Assembly: GCF_030053425.1 (NCBI RefSeq)
Contig: NZ_JASGBI010000001.1
Location: 876,001 to 940,000 of the forward strand
Origin: Lysobacter stagni
Lineage (GTDB): Bacteria; Pseudomonadota; Gammaproteobacteria; Xanthomonadales; Xanthomonadaceae
Reading direction: 5' to 3'
Length of the DNA: 64,000 nucleotides
Shown here: piece by piece, positions 63,830 to 64,000 of the stretch
Layout of the letters: each line of letters begins with the position of its first letter
Position numbering within the stretch: the stretch's first letter is position 1
Notes under the pieces: model-generated
Database searches by the model: none
Seen by the model: the letters and a program-made list of their open reading frames with translations, nothing else
Told to the model about the DNA's origin: nothing
Translations under genes and position numbers: made by a program

Positions 63830-64000
63830 TCAGGCGAGCGCCGCCAGTGCGGCGTGTCGCGCGTGCAGCGCGGTGGTATCGAACAGTGGCACCTGCGCAT
63901 CGTCCGCGCCGACGAGCAGGCCGATCTCGGTGCAACCCAGGATCACACCCTGCGCTCCGCGCGCCACCAGCCGTTCGATGATTGCGCGGTACTGCGCGCG
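63830..64000 (-). CDS. Aspartate/glutamate racemase family protein, C-terminal part
   Basis: The last 56 residues of a gene that enters from the right edge. [38 protein letters not shown] contains the second catalytic Cys of Asp/Glu racemases (GCTE) and the conserved FDTTxLHA ending of the YgeA-type amino-acid racemases. The rest is outside the window. Confidence 0.85.
   Translation of the reverse strand, partial: RAQYRAIIERLVARGAQGVILGCTEIGLLVGADDAQVPLFDTTALHARHAALAALA

Overview
The window is a GC-rich gammaproteobacterial chromosome segment carrying a replication origin. The order gyrB-recF-dnaN-dnaA on the minus strand, followed by rpmH-rnpA-yidC-mnmE on the plus strand, is the classic oriC neighbourhood. 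The DnaA and RpmH sequences, the tonB-exbB-exbD-exbD operon beside pdxJ, and the many GTG starts point to Xanthomonadaceae/Lysobacteraceae, most likely Lysobacter or a close relative. That placement is inferred from recalled sequences, not from a database search. No tRNA, rRNA, CRISPR array, prophage or insertion sequence was recognised.

Layout. 1-6.4 kb: start of a WYL/YafY-type regulator, a NIPSNAP protein, a QseBC/PmrAB-like two-component system with a probable autoregulatory box, a GNAT acetyltransferase, an MBL-fold hydrolase and fructose-1,6-bisphosphatase. 6.6-15 kb: a VpsR-like sigma-54 activator, a 2OG-Fe(II) oxygenase, a PAS kinase with its single-domain regulator, a radical SAM protein, cardiolipin synthase, two small envelope proteins and pdxJ. 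15-20.3 kb: a TonB system (tonB, exbB, two exbD, plus a third exbD beyond a terminator), a TPR protein and an M48 lipoprotein protease. 20.4-27.5 kb: gyrB, recF, dnaN, oriC and dnaA, with three parS centromere sites in and beside recF. 27.5-36.5 kb: rpmH, rnpA, yidC, a large deacetylase-caspase-TPR lipoprotein coupled to mnmE, a ubiquinone-type hydroxylase behind an FNR-like palindrome, and a lipoprotein with a TonB C-terminal domain. 36.5-46 kb: a repeat-rich gap, two ABC-2 exporters, an alpha/beta hydrolase, ferredoxin-NADP reductase, a ketopantoate reductase and TatD. 46-64 kb: HrpB helicase, a dRS3-like repeat pair, a sulfotransferase, a CoA-transferase, CrcB with a possible fluoride riboswitch, a NarL-type two-component system, phhA divergent from an Lrp regulator, a DesT-DesC-DesB desaturase module, a patatin lipoprotein, DUF3052 and AIM24 proteins, and the end of an aspartate/glutamate racemase gene.

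Genes around the origin are co-oriented with replication: minus strand to the left of dnaA and plus strand to the right. The least ordinary item is the 883-residue lipoprotein at 29956-32607. It joins a NodB-type polysaccharide deacetylase, a caspase-like C14 domain with an intact His/Cys dyad, and TPRs. Its stop codon overlaps the GTG start of mnmE.
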